Shown here one piece after another: positions 48,743 through 58,265 of a DNA stretch of 64,000 nucleotides (positions within the stretch are counted from its first letter, which is position 1; every line of letters starts with the position of its first letter). Source of the DNA: Pseudomonas caricapapayae. GTDB taxonomy: Bacteria > Pseudomonadota > Gammaproteobacteria > Pseudomonadales > Pseudomonadaceae. The notes below the pieces were generated by a model. It was not told the DNA's origin, did not search any database, and saw only the letters and a list, made by a program, of their open reading frames with translations. A program made the position numbers and the translations under genes. Location of the stretch: the NCBI RefSeq assembly GCF_001400735.1, contig NZ_LJPW01000005.1, forward strand, positions 1 through 64,000. Direction: 5' to 3'.

Positions 48743-48923
48743 TATGCTTATTCTTCTTGGACTCGATGAGTGCACGCATTTCAGACATCACCTGATCGTG
48801 GGGGATGTTGGGACGCGGGTCATCGAGTGATGCTTGGACCTTGGCCCGAAACCACCGGTCGTAGCTGTCTGCTTGTTCCTGCGTTTCGAACTCGGAAACG
48901 ATGGGGGAAAGTTGGGTGCTCAT
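48732..48923 (-). CDS. Antitoxin, copy 1
   Basis: 63 residues. The first 30 residues are identical to copy 2; the C-terminal half, which should contact the toxin, is different. Antitoxin of the short ParD/RelB-like type with ADSYDRWFRAKV as its DNA-binding or dimer region. Preceded by AGGAGGTCTCT and a TATATA box. Confidence 0.8.
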   Translation of the reverse strand: MSTQLSPIVSEFETQEQADSYDRWFRAKVQASLDDPRPNIPHDQVMSEMRALIESKKNKHNAG

Positions 48924-49143
48924 AGAGACCTCCTATATAGATACCCAACAGCTTAAACCTTCCGGGTCTTTCTGTCGTTTAGACCGGACCAGGTGCCCCA
49001 CTGCCAATCAACCGCTGTATTTCTGACGCAAACCTGCGGCGACTGGCCGTGCACGTCAAATAACCACGACTTTTCCAAATTCTGAAACTAATCCGGAAGG
49101 AGAACCTATGAATGTCGATCTATCAGAGACCCCCTTGAACATA
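48838..49143. repeat. Direct repeat, copy 1 (antitoxin 5' end to traT 5' end)
   Basis: Nearly identical over about 305 bp to 49579-49884 (constant offset 741 bp, only a few substitutions seen, no indels). It includes the antitoxin N-terminus, shared promoter, ribosome site and first codons of traT. Confidence 0.85.
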
Positions 49144-49176
49144 AATGTCGGCCTTTCGCCTGTGGATGTGGGCTAG
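49108..49176 (+). pseudogene. Chimeric traT 5' / traR 3' mini-frame at the duplication junction
   Basis: ATG at 49108 gives MNVDLSETPLNINVGLSPVD VG: the first ten residues match TraT and the last six match the TraR end. This junction marks the tandem duplication between traR and traT. Confidence 0.75.
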
Positions 49177-49220
49177 GCCAACCTTTCCTGCGTCATCGCA
49201 GGGCTACCGTTTAGGGGTAT
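49155..49220. repeat. Direct repeat of the traR 3' end/toxin 3' end
   Basis: GTGGATGTGGGCTAG then CATCGCAGGGCTACCGTTTA and GGGGTATTGCTGGCGGGCAT repeat 48415-48495 (copy 1), with a short indel. The last segment encodes the shared toxin C-terminus LHARQQYP. Confidence 0.8.
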
Positions 49221-49486
49221 TGCTGGCGGGCATGTAGGATGCGCAGCACGTCGATAGTGTCGGCTCCTACCTGATAAACCACTAGGTAGTTGGGATGCAA
49301 AACGCATTCACGCGTTCCGGGTTCGCGACCGTGGCGGAACAGGTAGGGTGCTGATGGAAGGCCTTCAACGGCCTTCAATATGTTGGCGTGCAGCGCCTCG
49401 GCGGCGATGGGGTTGCGCTGCTCGATGTAGTCGATAATTTCCACCAAGTCGGTGGAGGCCTCATCAGCCCAGCGAATTGTTAGCAC
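49211..49486 (-). CDS. ParE/RelE-family toxin, copy 2
   Basis: 91 residues: IRWADEASTDLVEIIDYIEQ RNPIAAEALHANILKAVEGL, YLFRHGREPGTRECVLHPNY LVVYQVGADTIDVLRILHAR. Same family as copy 1 but clearly diverged except for the identical HARQQYP end. Overlaps its antitoxin by 23 bp. Confidence 0.85.
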   Translation of the reverse strand: MLTIRWADEASTDLVEIIDYIEQRNPIAAEALHANILKAVEGLPSAPYLFRHGREPGTRECVLHPNYLVVYQVGADTIDVLRILHARQQYP

Positions 49487-49664
49487 GGGCCTTCCTTCGC
49501 TCTGCTAAAGCGGCTTGCACCTTCGCCATTGCCTCGTCGTGGGGCAAACGTGGCTTAGTGCTGTTCATGGCTTCCTGCACCTTGGCGCGAAACCACCGGT
49601 CGTAGCTGTCTGCTTGTTCCTGCGTTTCGAACTCGGAAACGATGGGGGACAGTTGGGTGCTCAT
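49464..49664 (-). CDS. Antitoxin, copy 2
   Basis: 66 residues. N-terminal 30 residues identical to copy 1, C-terminal part (EAMNSTKPRLPHDEAMAKVQ AALAERR) different, matching the diverged partner toxin. Same promoter sequence as copy 1, so the two modules may cross-regulate. Confidence 0.8.
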   Translation of the reverse strand: MSTQLSPIVSEFETQEQADSYDRWFRAKVQEAMNSTKPRLPHDEAMAKVQAALAERRKARANNSLG

Positions 49665-49884
49665 AGAGACCTCCTATATAGATACCCAACAGCTTAAACC
49701 TTCCGGGTCTTTCTGTCGTTTAGACCGGACCAGGTGCCCCACTGCCAATCAACCGCTGTATTTCTGACGCAAACCTGCGGCGACTGGCCGTGCACGTCAA
49801 ATAACCACGACTTTTCCAAATTCTGAAACTAATCCGGAAGGAGAACCTATGGATGTCGATCTATCAGAGACCCCCTTGAGTGCA
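49579..49884. repeat. Direct repeat, copy 2
   Basis: Partner of 48838-49143; ends within the first codons of the intact traT gene (49849). Confidence 0.85.
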
Positions 49885-50508
49885 GCGTTTCGAGCTGACC
49901 GTGAGCAACCGTCACTGACGCCGCTGATGCTTGATATCAGCGGCGAGCCCGAAACACCGGTGCCGACGGCAATGCCGGGTGAGCAATGCGCTTGCTGTGG
50001 GCTGTGGACCGAAAAGCTGTGGCAGGGGGCTCGATCAGGGTTCACCGCCTCCCATGCGGTTTGCACCTTGTGTTACCTGGCCGGGCATCTGGACAGCCCT
50101 ACGGCGGCGCATGGGCTTCTGGCCTACCTGCCGGGCATGGCCATGACCGACGTGCATCACCTGCAGCGCCGTGCACTGATTGCCATTCTGGGCGGCACCC
50201 GCCCGCAGCGTGCCCAAGGCAAAAGGGTTTTGCTCTGGCTGGCTCGACATGGCCGGGAAGTGGAGCAGGCCTGGGGCACAGCGCGCGCAGGGGAGTTCGC
50301 ACTGGCTCTGCAGCGCCTTGCCCCCCACAAGCGCTTGGCGCTGCAAACCCGCCTTGAGGGCTGCGCCCTGATTTTGCCCGCTGACATGTTTGCCGATCTG
50401 ACGTTGTTGCTGCCCACCGGCAAAACCGTTGCGTCAGCGCTCACCTCCCGCAGTTGGGACACCTACACCCGGAGTGACTTTTATGCCGAGCCTGATCCGT
50501 TGGGTTGA
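49849..50508 (+). CDS. traT: TraT (IcmJ/DotN-like) protein
   Basis: 219 residues. A zinc-binding treble-clef pattern: CACCGLWTEKLW and, about 26 residues on, CTLCYLAGHLD (C-x2-C ... C-x2-C), as in DotN, which binds the coupling ATPase complex in Dot/Icm systems. The rest is helical. Not the F-type surface exclusion TraT. Lies directly before traU as in R64. Confidence 0.75.
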   Translation: MDVDLSETPLSAAFRADREQPSLTPLMLDISGEPETPVPTAMPGEQCACCGLWTEKLWQGARSGFTASHAVCTLCYLAGHLDSPTAAHGLLAYLPGMAMTDVHHLQRRALIAILGGTRPQRAQGKRVLLWLARHGREVEQAWGTARAGEFALALQRLAPHKRLALQTRLEGCALILPADMFADLTLLLPTGKTVASALTSRSWDTYTRSDFYAEPDPLG

Positions 50509-53500
50509 AGACCTGATCACTGAAACTTCCCGGTTTGCCGTGTCACGGGACCTGCCCGACTATTGCGACCTGAACACGGTGCTGCGTCTGAAGGATGACG
50601 ACCGCACCCGCCACCCAGCCCTCAACGCTCCCTATGTACTGGTCAACGACGATGGCGATTACTGCTCGGTGTATGCCGTTGCCGGCAGTTTTTGTGACAC
50701 CGACGAAGCCGCACCTCTGGAGGCCCCTTATTCCTGGGCCGGCCGCCTGGAGCGCATGACGCACGCCCTGACAGCCCACTATCGCCGGCATGGGCACAAA
50801 ATCAGCCTGGTGTTCGAAGATGACCAGGAGCGGGGCCGTGAGGAAGTCGAGCGCCTGCTGATCCCTCAATACGCCTCGGTCAAGCGCACGGGCATCGACC
50901 TGACGCCGATCCTGGACGAGAACGTGGAAAAGCTGGCCCCCTGGGTCTCGCGCGAACGCTGCTACCTGGTGTGTTACACCGGGCGCAAGGCGCTCTCGGC
51001 CCATGAGCTGGTCGATGAAAACCGCCATCTCAAGCAGATGATCGGCCAAAGCCCGGACGCACGGTTTGGGCAAAACCCTGTCTTGGCTGAAATGGCCGGC
51101 CTGAAAATTCGTCACGACGCCTTCATGAGCGCTGTTGAAGGTGCCTTCGGTGATGACGGCCAAGGCGTCTTGATGGAACTGCTCGATGCCCACGCGGTGG
51201 GCCAGGCGCTGCGCGCTCAAGTGGACCGGCTTGGGACCAGTGAGCATTGGTACCCGCTGCTCCCTGATGATCCGATCACCCCGCACGGTGTGCGTAACGG
51301 CGACGATCACACCCCTTTTCTGGCCCCTCAGCTCAATTTTCAGCTGATGAACCAGGACATGGAAACCAACGGCAACAAGCTGTGCGTCAACGGGATGTGG
51401 CATGGCAGCCTGTCGGTGGTTCTGGGGCCGCAGACGCCGCAGACCTTTGCCAAGCTCAAAGCGTTGGTCCCCCGAGGCGTACCCTGGCGGGTGCGCATGG
51501 ACATCATGCCGGGTGGGATCAAGTCGTTAGGGGTGAAGAAAAACACGCTGAATTTCATTGCGTTTGTGCCGGCGCTTCGCCCTGTGTGGAATTCCATCGA
51601 AACGCTGATGGCCGTTGAGCAGCAGGAGCCGGTGTGCGTCATGACGATCATGGCGTCCACTTGGGGTGACAGTCAGGCTACGGTCACGCGCAACCTGACG
51701 CTGTTGACCCAGGCCTTTCAGGCTTGGGGAGTGTGCGAGGTGACGCAAACCTTCGGCAACCCGGTACGCGCATGGGCCTCGACCCTGGTGGCTTCCAGCA
51801 AGGGCAGTGGTCCGCACCTGTTGTATCCGCCGCTTTCCGAGGCGCTGAACCTGTTACCGCTGACCCGCCCGGCCTCGGCGTGGCAGGAAGACGGCAACGC
51901 CTTGTTCTCCACGCTCGATGGCAAGCTCTATCCGGTCGGTCTGGCCACCACCCAGCAGAACAAGCTCACCAGTGTGGTCTGCGGCTCTTCGGGCCTGGGC
52001 AAGTCGGTGCTGTTGAACAAGCTGGGCAATGTCATGGTGTCCAGCGCCCAGCAGCGATTACCGTTCATGGCAGGGGTGGACAAAGGCTTCTCGATGCAAG
52101 GTCAAGTCGCCTTGCTACGCGACAGTCTGCCGCCGGAGCGCAAGGACGAGGTCGTGGGGATCGTGCTGCAGAACAGTGCTCAGCATTGCCGGAACCTGTT
52201 CGATATCCAGCTGGGCGCACGCTCCCCCATCGCACCGGAGCGTAACTGGATCATCAGCATGCTCACGGCCATGTGCATCGATCCTTCCACCGGCAATCCG
52301 CCAAACGAGCGTGATACCCGGCAGATACTGGACCGCATCATCAGCATGGCCTACACCGCCAATGCCGACATCAGTCCCAGGCCCTGGGCGCATGGGGTCG
52401 TCCCCGAAGTGGACACCGCCTTGGATAAAAGCGGCTTGATCGAATGCTACCCGGCCCAGTGGTGGGACAGCAGCACCTGGTATGAGGTGCGCGATCTGCT
52501 GTTTGAAGCAGGCTTTGTCAACGAAGCGCAACGGGCCCAGTTTGAAGCAGTGCCGGAACTGGCCGACATGACCACCTTCTTGAACCATGAAGACGTTGAA
52601 AGCGCCTACGGTCGGGTGCAACGCGACGGCAGTCAGGAGCTGTTGCTGGAGTACCTGCAGCGCTGCATGACGGACGCCTGTAGAGCCTTCAAGATGCTGG
52701 CCGGACGTACACGGTTTTTGATCAATCCACGCACGCGGGTGATCGCCATCGACCTCAATAATGTCATGGGCGATGACTCCAATGCCGGCCACCTTAAAAC
52801 CGGAATCATGTTCCTGTTTGCAGGCCAGGTGGCGGGGGGCGATTTTGTATTGCCTCAGTACAGGGATGAGCTGTTGCAGGCAGTACCTGCGCTTTACCAC
52901 CCCTTGCATCTCGACCGCCTGGAGCAGCTGGATCAGGAGGTCAAATCCAAGATCTACGACGAGCTGCACAATGCGAAAAAGGTGCCCTTCATCTTTCCCA
53001 TGCTGGAAACGCAAGACCGTGAGCAACGCAAGTTCGGTATACGCACGGTCTTGTCCTCGCAGTACGTGAGCGACTTCCCGGTGGCCATTCTGAATTCGGC
53101 CAACTCGCTGTACATGATGGAGTTAGACCCCAAGGATGAAGCACTCCTGAGTGAAACCTTCAAGGTGCCCAAGGTCACCCAGCAGCGCTTTCAGCGTTTA
53201 GGTTCAGGTCCTGCCGCGGATGGCAGCGGCGTACCGTTTTTGGGCGTGTTCCGGATCAAGAGCGGCGGCACCCTGGCGCGCATTCTGAAAAACGCCATGG
53301 GGCCCCTGGAACTATGGGCGCTGAACTCTTCACCGACCGACAGCGCCTTGCGCCGTCTGCTGTACGAAGCCGTCGGCGGTGCCACGGCTCGCGCCATCCT
53401 GGCCGAAGCCTTTCCCCAGGGCACGGCTGAAAAACTCATCGAGCTGCGCCAGAAGCAAGCCGGTGAAGCGGATTCCAACAACGTGATTCGCACGCTGGCC

Positions 53501-53536
53501 AACGAGTTGATCAAACGGCGCGGCTACAACATTTGA
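50483..53536 (+). CDS. traU: TraU (DotO/IcmB-like) VirB4-type ATPase
   Basis: 1017 residues. Walker A CGSSGLGKSVLLNKLGNVMV near residue 500; Walker B-like VIAIDLNNVMGDD near 755. The N-terminal half is the VirB4-type membrane-associated domain. Drives assembly and transport at the inner membrane. Start overlaps traT by 26 bp. Confidence 0.9.
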   Translation: MPSLIRWVEDLITETSRFAVSRDLPDYCDLNTVLRLKDDDRTRHPALNAPYVLVNDDGDYCSVYAVAGSFCDTDEAAPLEAPYSWAGRLERMTHALTAHYRRHGHKISLVFEDDQERGREEVERLLIPQYASVKRTGIDLTPILDENVEKLAPWVSRERCYLVCYTGRKALSAHELVDENRHLKQMIGQSPDARFGQNPVLAEMAGLKIRHDAFMSAVEGAFGDDGQGVLMELLDAHAVGQALRAQVDRLGTSEHWYPLLPDDPITPHGVRNGDDHTPFLAPQLNFQLMNQDMETNGNKLCVNGMWHGSLSVVLGPQTPQTFAKLKALVPRGVPWRVRMDIMPGGIKSLGVKKNTLNFIAFVPALRPVWNSIETLMAVEQQEPVCVMTIMASTWGDSQATVTRNLTLLTQAFQAWGVCEVTQTFGNPVRAWASTLVASSKGSGPHLLYPPLSEALNLLPLTRPASAWQEDGNALFSTLDGKLYPVGLATTQQNKLTSVVCGSSGLGKSVLLNKLGNVMVSSAQQRLPFMAGVDKGFSMQGQVALLRDSLPPERKDEVVGIVLQNSAQHCRNLFDIQLGARSPIAPERNWIISMLTAMCIDPSTGNPPNERDTRQILDRIISMAYTANADISPRPWAHGVVPEVDTALDKSGLIECYPAQWWDSSTWYEVRDLLFEAGFVNEAQRAQFEAVPELADMTTFLNHEDVESAYGRVQRDGSQELLLEYLQRCMTDACRAFKMLAGRTRFLINPRTRVIAIDLNNVMGDDSNAGHLKTGIMFLFAGQVAGGDFVLPQYRDELLQAVPALYHPLHLDRLEQLDQEVKSKIYDELHNAKKVPFIFPMLETQDREQRKFGIRTVLSSQYVSDFPVAILNSANSLYMMELDPKDEALLSETFKVPKVTQQRFQRLGSGPAADGSGVPFLGVFRIKSGGTLARILKNAMGPLELWALNSSPTDSALRRLLYEAVGGATARAILAEAFPQGTAEKLIELRQKQAGEADSNNVIRTLANELIKRRGYNI

Positions 53537-53546
53537 GGCAATGACC

Positions 53547-54761
53547 ATGAAAAATCGTTATGCGTTAACAGCGCTGACCGTGGGGCTGCTCCAAGCCCAA
53601 CAGGTACTGGCGTACGTCCAGCCGGTCGCAGTCGTCACCAGTACGCCTATCACCTTTGAGGTCGTGCCGGCCCTGAGCCTACTGCAAACCACCCTGGCGG
53701 AAATCCTGACCACTGAAACACAAATCGGCACGGCCATCGTGCAGGCCAGTGACAAGCAAGTCGCGGTTATTTCAGAAGCCGCACGAGCCCAGCGCGAGGC
53801 CGATATTTTCGGCCGTCAGACCGATCGTCTGGAGCGGGCCCGCGAACAGTATTCGGTCGCTGACAGCATCTGCAGCGAGTCGGCCTCTGGGGTCGCGGCC
53901 ACGGTGGGCAAGGTGAGCCGTGCGCAAACGGCGGTGCTGGCCAGCGGGGCAGGCGTCGGCAGTGCCGTGGTGCAGAAGACCATTGCTTCCGAGCCGGTGG
54001 CCTCGCGTCAGGGCGGCTATCGCAGTGCCGCCATGCACGCGCAGTACTGCACACCAAGCGAAGCGGCCCAGTACGGCGGCACTGACCTGTGCCCGCAGGT
54101 CTCCAGCTTGCCTGGGGGAGACATCGAAATGCGCTCGTTGATCGACGGGGCCGGAGCCGTGGGCAAGGCCCCCGACCTGACCTTCAATCAGGATCAGGTC
54201 GATGCCGGCATGGCGTACATGAAGAACTCGGCCCGCCATGACGGGGGGCGGGCACCGGGCAAGGGCGATATCCAGTCGGCCACGGGACGTGAGTATCAGG
54301 GGCTGATGACCCAGTACAAGGCGATTCAGAGCGCCGCGACTCAACCTCAGTTGGACATCATCGCCGCCAGTCAAGCCAACCCGGCCACACAGGAGGCCTT
54401 GCAAGAAGCGCTACAGAACCCGTCAGCGGCGGAGTACTTCGCTTCAATGGGCAGTCAGCAAGCGCAACGCACCGGGGTGATGAGCGAACGCGAGTTCGAG
54501 GCTTTCGAGGTGGGCAGGCGCTATGCCAATACCGCCTATGAAACCGACCTTCAGGCCCTGAGCGGAGACAACCTGATGCGTGAAATGGTGCGCGTGCAGA
54601 GCTTGGGTAACTGGTTGCAGCTGGGCCTCAAAAACGACCAGCGTCAGGCCAACATCATTGCCGGCCAGCAACTGGCCCTGGCGGCAGACGCCAAATACGT
54701 TCCGCAGCTTCAGGAGCTGGGGGCCAAAATGAGCACGGGAGTTACGGCACATGGCAACTGA
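53547..54761 (+). CDS. traW: TraW (IcmX-like) periplasmic protein
   Basis: 404 residues with a signal peptide (ending VLA) and a helical, Gln/Ala-rich mature part (LQTTLAEILTTETQIGTAIV QASDKQVAVISEAARAQREA D) with a Cys pair (SICSES, QYCTPS). Size and order match R64 TraW. The ATG at 53547 has GAGG at 8-base spacing; 53541 is too close. Confidence 0.7.
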   Translation: MKNRYALTALTVGLLQAQQVLAYVQPVAVVTSTPITFEVVPALSLLQTTLAEILTTETQIGTAIVQASDKQVAVISEAARAQREADIFGRQTDRLERAREQYSVADSICSESASGVAATVGKVSRAQTAVLASGAGVGSAVVQKTIASEPVASRQGGYRSAAMHAQYCTPSEAAQYGGTDLCPQVSSLPGGDIEMRSLIDGAGAVGKAPDLTFNQDQVDAGMAYMKNSARHDGGRAPGKGDIQSATGREYQGLMTQYKAIQSAATQPQLDIIAASQANPATQEALQEALQNPSAAEYFASMGSQQAQRTGVMSEREFEAFEVGRRYANTAYETDLQALSGDNLMREMVRVQSLGNWLQLGLKNDQRQANIIAGQQLALAADAKYVPQLQELGAKMSTGVTAHGN

Positions 54762-55353
54762 TCCAGACGCAACAAAGCCGGTGGACGAACAATCGCCGCC
54801 GCACGACAAGCCGTCTGATACGCCATTACGGCGCGTCGGGCACGTGGGGCTGTCGATCCTCAACCCGTTCTCGGACCTGGCGGTGCTCTATCGCCGGGGC
54901 ATGAAACCAGCGGTGCACAAGCTCAAACTACTCAAGTCGTTGCTCACCCCGCCGTCAGCAACGACTGAGGCAGATGCAGTCGGTGTCAGTTGGCGTGAGG
55001 CTGTCGCTCGTTCGGGAAGGTCCATCGAGCAGCTGCTGACCTCCTACAACCGCATCCGGACCGCCTGGTGGTGTTTGATGATGGTCAGCGCCTGCCTGAG
55101 TGTTCTGCTGCTTGCCATGCTGCTGTTGGCCAATTTCAGCCTGCCCTTGAGCACCTTTCTTCGGGCGACGGTAACGCTCCTGGTCCTCGTGGCCATCGCC
55201 AGTTTGGGCTTCGTTAAAACGCTGATCGCGACCTACCGACTGTGGCAACTGCAGAAAAGGCGCGTCAGCGTAGCGGAACGAGGGACCTTCAACGACTTTC
55301 TGGTCGAGACCCGGTGGCGCCAGTTGGTGCTGACTCGCGGCCACCTCCAGTAA
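54751..55353 (+). CDS. traX: TraX-position membrane protein
   Basis: 200 residues. Two adjacent membrane segments (about 112-135 WWCLMMVSACLSVLLLAMLL and 140-160 FLRATVTLLVLVAIASLGFV) between charged helical parts (LRRVGHVGLSILNPFSDLAV, WQLQKRRVSVAERGTFNDFL). Matches R64 TraX by order and topology. Overlaps traW by 11 bp. Confidence 0.65.
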   Translation: MATDPDATKPVDEQSPPHDKPSDTPLRRVGHVGLSILNPFSDLAVLYRRGMKPAVHKLKLLKSLLTPPSATTEADAVGVSWREAVARSGRSIEQLLTSYNRIRTAWWCLMMVSACLSVLLLAMLLLANFSLPLSTFLRATVTLLVLVAIASLGFVKTLIATYRLWQLQKRRVSVAERGTFNDFLVETRWRQLVLTRGHLQ

Positions 55354-55380
55354 TACCGACCACTCATAGGGACAGATGCC

Positions 55381-57522
55381 ATGAACCTCATTAAACGCTT
55401 CTGGTGGGTCGGTCTTCTGCTGGCCTTCTCCGTGCCGGTACTGGCCGATAACGTGGATTATCAGACGATCGCGGCAGCCTCCCAAAAGCCCAATGACCTC
55501 TCGCGCCAGGCGATGGTCATGATCATGGGCCAGGTCGCCGTCGATCCATTTGCACCCGCACAGCCAACCTTGATTGGCTCACTGTTCGCCATTATCAATG
55601 GCGTCCTGGCCGTGATGGCCCTGTTCTGGTTTCTGACCATCACCCTGAAAACCATCGTGAAGGCTGGGCATCAGGGACAGTTTTTCGCAGGCGGTCGATC
55701 TGCGCTGTACCCGATCATGACGTTTGCCGGTTTCATCATGATCTTGCCCACCCAATCAGGGTGGTCACTGGCCCAGCTCGTCATGGTATGGGCCTGCTCC
55801 ACCATGGGGGTTGGCAGTGCCAATCTGCTGACTGATAAGGCCGTTGACATGATGGACAGCGGTTATTCGATGGTGACGCAGCCCACGGCCCCTTCCACCC
55901 GAAGCGCAGCGCGGGGTATCTTTGAGATGAATCTGTGCAAGTACGCGATCAACCGTGAGCTGGAGTCGCTGTATGCGTTTGGTGTGGCCAACACGCCATT
56001 GATCACCACCAAGGGTGGCGATGGCGCGTACGACACCGGCAACGGCAGTGCGGTGTGTGGCTCGGCCAAAACGCCCAATACAGGCCGTACCGGGACCTGG
56101 AACCTGCTGTTTGACAGTGAGGTGGACACCAACGGTGTGATCACCGCGCAGCATCAGGCGCTGGACACGATGCAAGGTACCCTGGATCAAGCGGCACAGG
56201 CCTTTGTCGCCACCTACCTGAGCAAGCGCGACCAGGATGTGGGCAGCTTTCAGGACGCCGAAACGCAGATCCAGAACGCAGCCGCCGCCTATGAGAACAC
56301 GGTGAATCTGGCCCTCAACAAGATCGATTTCAAGGACACGCTGCAAAGCCAGCTGTCGAGTCAGATCAAAAGCAGTGGTTGGGTGGCCCTGGGCAGTTGG
56401 TACCACACGTTCGCGACGGCCAATAACAAGACCAACGACGTGGCCAGCGCAACGCCGGTGGTAACAGGGATGAGCAGCCTGGGCGAGCACGGCACCGGCG
56501 ACTTGTATAACCAGGTGTTCGCAGCCTACAAATCGCAGGTGCAGAACAGTAATTACACCGCGCCGCTGGGGACACAGACGGCCAAGGATGATGGCGCGGC
56601 TGCAACGGCGGTTGAGCCTAGCGCTGTATTCGTCAGCATTTTCAATAAGCCGATGCAGAAAATTACAAACGCAATAGCAACCTCGACAACAGGGACTACA
56701 GCTAGCTTCTCCGATCAGGTGAATCCACTCATCAAAATGCAAACAATCGGTGATTACACGCTGGGAACTGTTGAAACCCTGATGGTGGCCTATGCAGGGA
56801 CGTGGGCAGCTGCCTCATCGGCCAGTAATTCGCCGTTGGGCTGGGGGGCCAAGATATTTTCGGTGGATGTAGGGGCGGTGGTGAAGGATGTACTGGGCGC
56901 TTTGGCCCCGATGTTCTATTTCGTCATGTTCGCCCTGCTGGCGATCGGTTTTTCGCTGGCCGTATTTCTGCCCGCCGTGCCCTTTCTGTTCTGGATGGTG
57001 GGCATATTCAACTGGGTCGTCAGTGTGCTGGTGGGCTGTGCGGCAGGCTCAATGTGGGCTGCCACGCACTTGGGGGCCGAAGAGGACAAGGGAAGTCGCA
57101 GTACCTACGGTTATATCTTCCTGATCGACATGATGCTGCGGCCTTCGCTGATGGTCTTGGGATTTTTCTTTGCTTCGGTCGCGGTAGTGGCTGGGGGAAC
57201 GATCCTGAATCTGTTATTCGCCTCGGCGCTGGCCAATGCCAATGCGGACTCGATCGTGGGACTGTTCAAGATGATCGGGTGGTTGATGCTCTATGCGCGC
57301 ATTGCGACCTTTGGGGTAACTCGACTCTTTGGCCTGCAAGCGTCCCTGGCGGACTACGTGATCTCGTTCCTGGGTGGTCGTGAAGGAGCCAACCTGATGG
57401 GCGGCATGGTCGATAACATGAAAGGCATGTTTGGGGCGGCGGGTGGCGGCGCTCAGCGTGTTCCTGGGGTTAAAATGCAACCGAAGAACCCCGGTGGTAA
57501 CGGTGGGGATGGAATTCAGTAA
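55381..57522 (+). CDS. traY: TraY (DotA-like) polytopic membrane protein
   Basis: 713 residues. Signal-like start, a membrane group near 60-150 (LFAIINGVLAVMALFWFLTI), a large periplasmic part, and a C-terminal cluster of membrane helices (VLGALAPMFYFVMFALLAIG FSLAVFLPAVPFLFWMVGIF NWVV). The F-L-P-x-V-P-F-x-x-W block is a DotA/TraY hallmark. It carries the determinant recognised by the exclusion protein in R64. Confidence 0.9.
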   Translation: MNLIKRFWWVGLLLAFSVPVLADNVDYQTIAAASQKPNDLSRQAMVMIMGQVAVDPFAPAQPTLIGSLFAIINGVLAVMALFWFLTITLKTIVKAGHQGQFFAGGRSALYPIMTFAGFIMILPTQSGWSLAQLVMVWACSTMGVGSANLLTDKAVDMMDSGYSMVTQPTAPSTRSAARGIFEMNLCKYAINRELESLYAFGVANTPLITTKGGDGAYDTGNGSAVCGSAKTPNTGRTGTWNLLFDSEVDTNGVITAQHQALDTMQGTLDQAAQAFVATYLSKRDQDVGSFQDAETQIQNAAAAYENTVNLALNKIDFKDTLQSQLSSQIKSSGWVALGSWYHTFATANNKTNDVASATPVVTGMSSLGEHGTGDLYNQVFAAYKSQVQNSNYTAPLGTQTAKDDGAAATAVEPSAVFVSIFNKPMQKITNAIATSTTGTTASFSDQVNPLIKMQTIGDYTLGTVETLMVAYAGTWAAASSASNSPLGWGAKIFSVDVGAVVKDVLGALAPMFYFVMFALLAIGFSLAVFLPAVPFLFWMVGIFNWVVSVLVGCAAGSMWAATHLGAEEDKGSRSTYGYIFLIDMMLRPSLMVLGFFFASVAVVAGGTILNLLFASALANANADSIVGLFKMIGWLMLYARIATFGVTRLFGLQASLADYVISFLGGREGANLMGGMVDNMKGMFGAAGGGAQRVPGVKMQPKNPGGNGGDGIQ

Positions 57523-57570
57523 GGCTCTTTGCGTCTAACATTACAAATGTGCTTCTTGGAGTGTGAACTC

Positions 57571-58218
57571 ATGGCTCAACGTCTTAGAACGGGTAGAGAA
57601 ACATTGATCTGGCTGATCAAGCTGGCCTACATGCTTTTGGCTTTTCCATTCTTATTGTTCATAGGTGTGGTCACTTTTTTTATGGCACTTGGCTATAAAG
57701 GTGCCGAAAAAGTAGAAACAATTGAGTTTTCAATGCTTGTATGGGCTGCGATATTGATTCCCGTGGGAATATTCATTTATGGCGTACTGAGTCGCCGCCG
57801 TCTGCTCAAGCGAGTCACAGGGGCCATAAAATCGCCGCAGTTCTTCAACCCAGACCCTACCAATGAGATTTATCACGAGGGCGACGGCAAATACCTGGGC
57901 ATCGACACGAAGAACGGTACCATTCTCTACGTGCACCGCATTCGTAAGGGGCAGGTAGATGTGGTGGCTTTGACCATGGACGACTGGACCAACCGCGAGG
58001 TCGAAGGCAAAGGCATCTTACGCCTCTATACCAAACACCCGGATCTTCCACGGATCGAAATCGGAACACCCTTGGCGCAGCTTTGGTACGACACCCTGGG
58101 GGCTATGGAGCACAAGCAGAAGCAGTACAGCACCCCGCAACCGTTCAACCGCTATGTGCACGACCATCTTGAAGCGCTAGAGCGTGATCTGAACGTGCAG
58201 ATCCCACGCCTGGCGTGA
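57571..58218 (+). CDS. Entry-exclusion candidate (ExcA position)
   Basis: 215 residues. Two N-terminal membrane segments (about 12-40 LIWLIKLAYMLLAFPFLLFI and 50-75 LVWAAILIPVGIFIYGVL) and a cytoplasmic domain (YLGIDTKNGTILYVHRIRKG ... QLWYDTLGAME). In R64 the inner-membrane exclusion gene excA lies just here, between traY and trbA, and blocks transfer by contacting TraY. Sequence identity to ExcA is not evident to me, so the call rests on position and topology. The 5' part is more AT-rich than neighbours, consistent with faster exchange of exclusion genes. Confidence 0.55.
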   Translation: MAQRLRTGRETLIWLIKLAYMLLAFPFLLFIGVVTFFMALGYKGAEKVETIEFSMLVWAAILIPVGIFIYGVLSRRRLLKRVTGAIKSPQFFNPDPTNEIYHEGDGKYLGIDTKNGTILYVHRIRKGQVDVVALTMDDWTNREVEGKGILRLYTKHPDLPRIEIGTPLAQLWYDTLGAMEHKQKQYSTPQPFNRYVHDHLEALERDLNVQIPRLA

Positions 58219-58265
58219 AGCGTTAGCCCCTCCTCAGCTGTTCCCGACGCGCTTTACCTTTCTCT

